Source of the DNA: Kiritimatiellia bacterium
GTDB taxonomy: Bacteria; Verrucomicrobiota; Kiritimatiellia; RFP12; UBA3636
Reading direction: 5' to 3'
DNA: 5,275 nt
NCBI GenBank assembly: GCA_017476965.1
Contig: JAFUXX010000250.1
Coordinates: 1 to 5,275 of the forward strand
A program made the position numbers and the translations under genes. Below are positions 4,688-5,275 of the stretch, piece after piece. The notes under the pieces were generated by a model that did not search any database, was not told where the DNA came from, and saw only the letters and a list, made by a program, of their open reading frames with translations. Numbering within the stretch: position 1 is the first letter of the stretch; each line of letters opens with the position of its first letter.

Positions 4688-5275
4688 CTACAGCATGGGC
4701 GGGTCGACGATGTCGCGGACGGGGCCGAACGAGCGGCGGTGGACCGGCGTGGCGCCGAGGCGAGAGAGGGCGGCGAGGTGGTCCGGGGTGGGGTAGCCCT
4801 TGTTCGCGGCGAATCCGTAGCCGGGGAATTCCGCGTCGAGCGAGCGCATGGCGCGGTCGCGCGTGACTTTGGCGACGACGCTCGCCGCCGCGACGAGGAA
4901 ACTCTTCGAGTCGCCTTTCACGACCGCGCAGTGGCCGCACGGCAGGCCGCGGACCGGGAGGCCGTCCACTATCGCGAAATCCGGCACGCCGCCGGGGAGC
5001 GCTTCGAGCGCGCGGCGCATCGCGAGGTGCGTCGCGCGGAGGATGTCGAGCCGGTCGATTTCCGCCGGGGTCGCGGAGCCTGCGGCCCATTCGACTCCCG
5101 GAGCGGAAACGAGGGCGTCGAAAAGCTCTTCGCGGCGGCGCTCGGACAGGCGCTTGCTGTCGGTGAGGCCGAGCAGGACGCCGCCGCGCAGCGCCTTGGC
5201 GGCGTCCGGCGGAATGCACACCGCGCCGGCCACGACGGGGCCGGCAAGAGGTCCGCGCCCGGCTTCGTCCACCCC
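4688..5275 (-). CDS. rnhB: Ribonuclease HII, N-terminus outside window
   Basis: RNase HII cleaves the RNA strand of RNA-DNA hybrids and starts removal of ribonucleotides misincorporated in DNA, in the cytoplasm with Mg2+ or Mn2+. The visible 195 residues include all family landmarks: GVDEAGRGPLAGPVVAGA at the N-side with the catalytic Asp-Glu pair, TDSKRLSERRREEL, the Asp of IVDG, VVKGDSKSFLVAAASVVAKV with its Asp, TRDR, and the substrate-binding tail YGFAANKGYPTPDH to HRRSFGPV. The stop TAG is at 4690-4688, giving a complete, normal C-terminus. The GTG at 5272-5270 is the internal Val of GVDEAGRG, not the start; the real start lies beyond the right edge. No defect is visible. The gene is separated from the RHS-like remnants by about 170-200 bases. 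Confidence 0.96.
   Translation of the reverse strand, partial: GVDEAGRGPLAGPVVAGAVCIPPDAAKALRGGVLLGLTDSKRLSERRREELFDALVSAPGVEWAAGSATPAEIDRLDILRATHLAMRRALEALPGGVPDFAIVDGLPVRGLPCGHCAVVKGDSKSFLVAAASVVAKVTRDRAMRSLDAEFPGYGFAANKGYPTPDHLAALSRLGATPVHRRSFGPVRDIVDPPML

Noticed and set aside
4515..5219. Minus-strand open frame overlapping rnhB in another frame
   Set aside because: Over the rnhB region it is Arg/Pro/Ala-rich noise. Only its last 20-odd codons (after about 4583) look coding, and these are listed separately.

Overview
The window is a compact, mostly GC-rich stretch of bacterial chromosome with an accessory, partly decayed character. No rRNA, tRNA, CRISPR array or transposase is visible. 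The high GC content, short gene spacing and an RHS/YD-like secreted-protein remnant would fit a PVC-group bacterium (Kiritimatiellota, Verrucomicrobiota or Lentisphaerota). That taxonomic guess is weak, because the only strongly conserved gene, rnhB, is not diagnostic by eye.

Left half, plus strand (1-2560): an operon-like run of tightly packed genes that I do not recognise as a known system. It holds the 3' end of a gene entering from the left (stop at 147-149), a four-TM protein with a soluble C-terminal domain (153-1328), a single-TM protein with a BamE/SmpA-like C-terminal domain (1325-1813, joined by an ATGA overlap), and a multi-TM protein (from 1820). The last frame does not stop. It runs past an A7 tract at 2332-2338 into a separate small gene with its own strong ribosome binding site (2399-2560).

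Centre, plus strand (2399-3125): the small 53-residue protein and a GNAT acetyltransferase form a probable toxin-antitoxin-like pair. The small partner does not look like the usual ribbon-helix-helix antitoxin. The acetyltransferase has no ordinary start codon where its fold should begin.

Right half, minus strand (5275-3147): rnhB (RNase HII) enters from the right edge and ends at 4688. After about 170 bases comes a damaged RHS/YD-like secreted-protein cassette. It consists of a possible 3' scrap of one gene (about 4583-4515), a signal peptide whose protein needs two compensating frameshifts (4491 to 4303), a 315-codon intact RHS-like frame (4302-3355), and a small secreted-protein gene that needs one more frameshift (3331-3147). 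It converges on the acetyltransferase gene.

The recurring theme is frame disruption: two breaks in the RHS-like gene, one in the small secreted gene, a missing stop at an A7 tract, and a displaced toxin start. This may be real decay of an accessory region or indel errors in the assembly. Base composition also changes abruptly: about 95-950 is much more AT-rich than what follows, with the step falling inside one gene.
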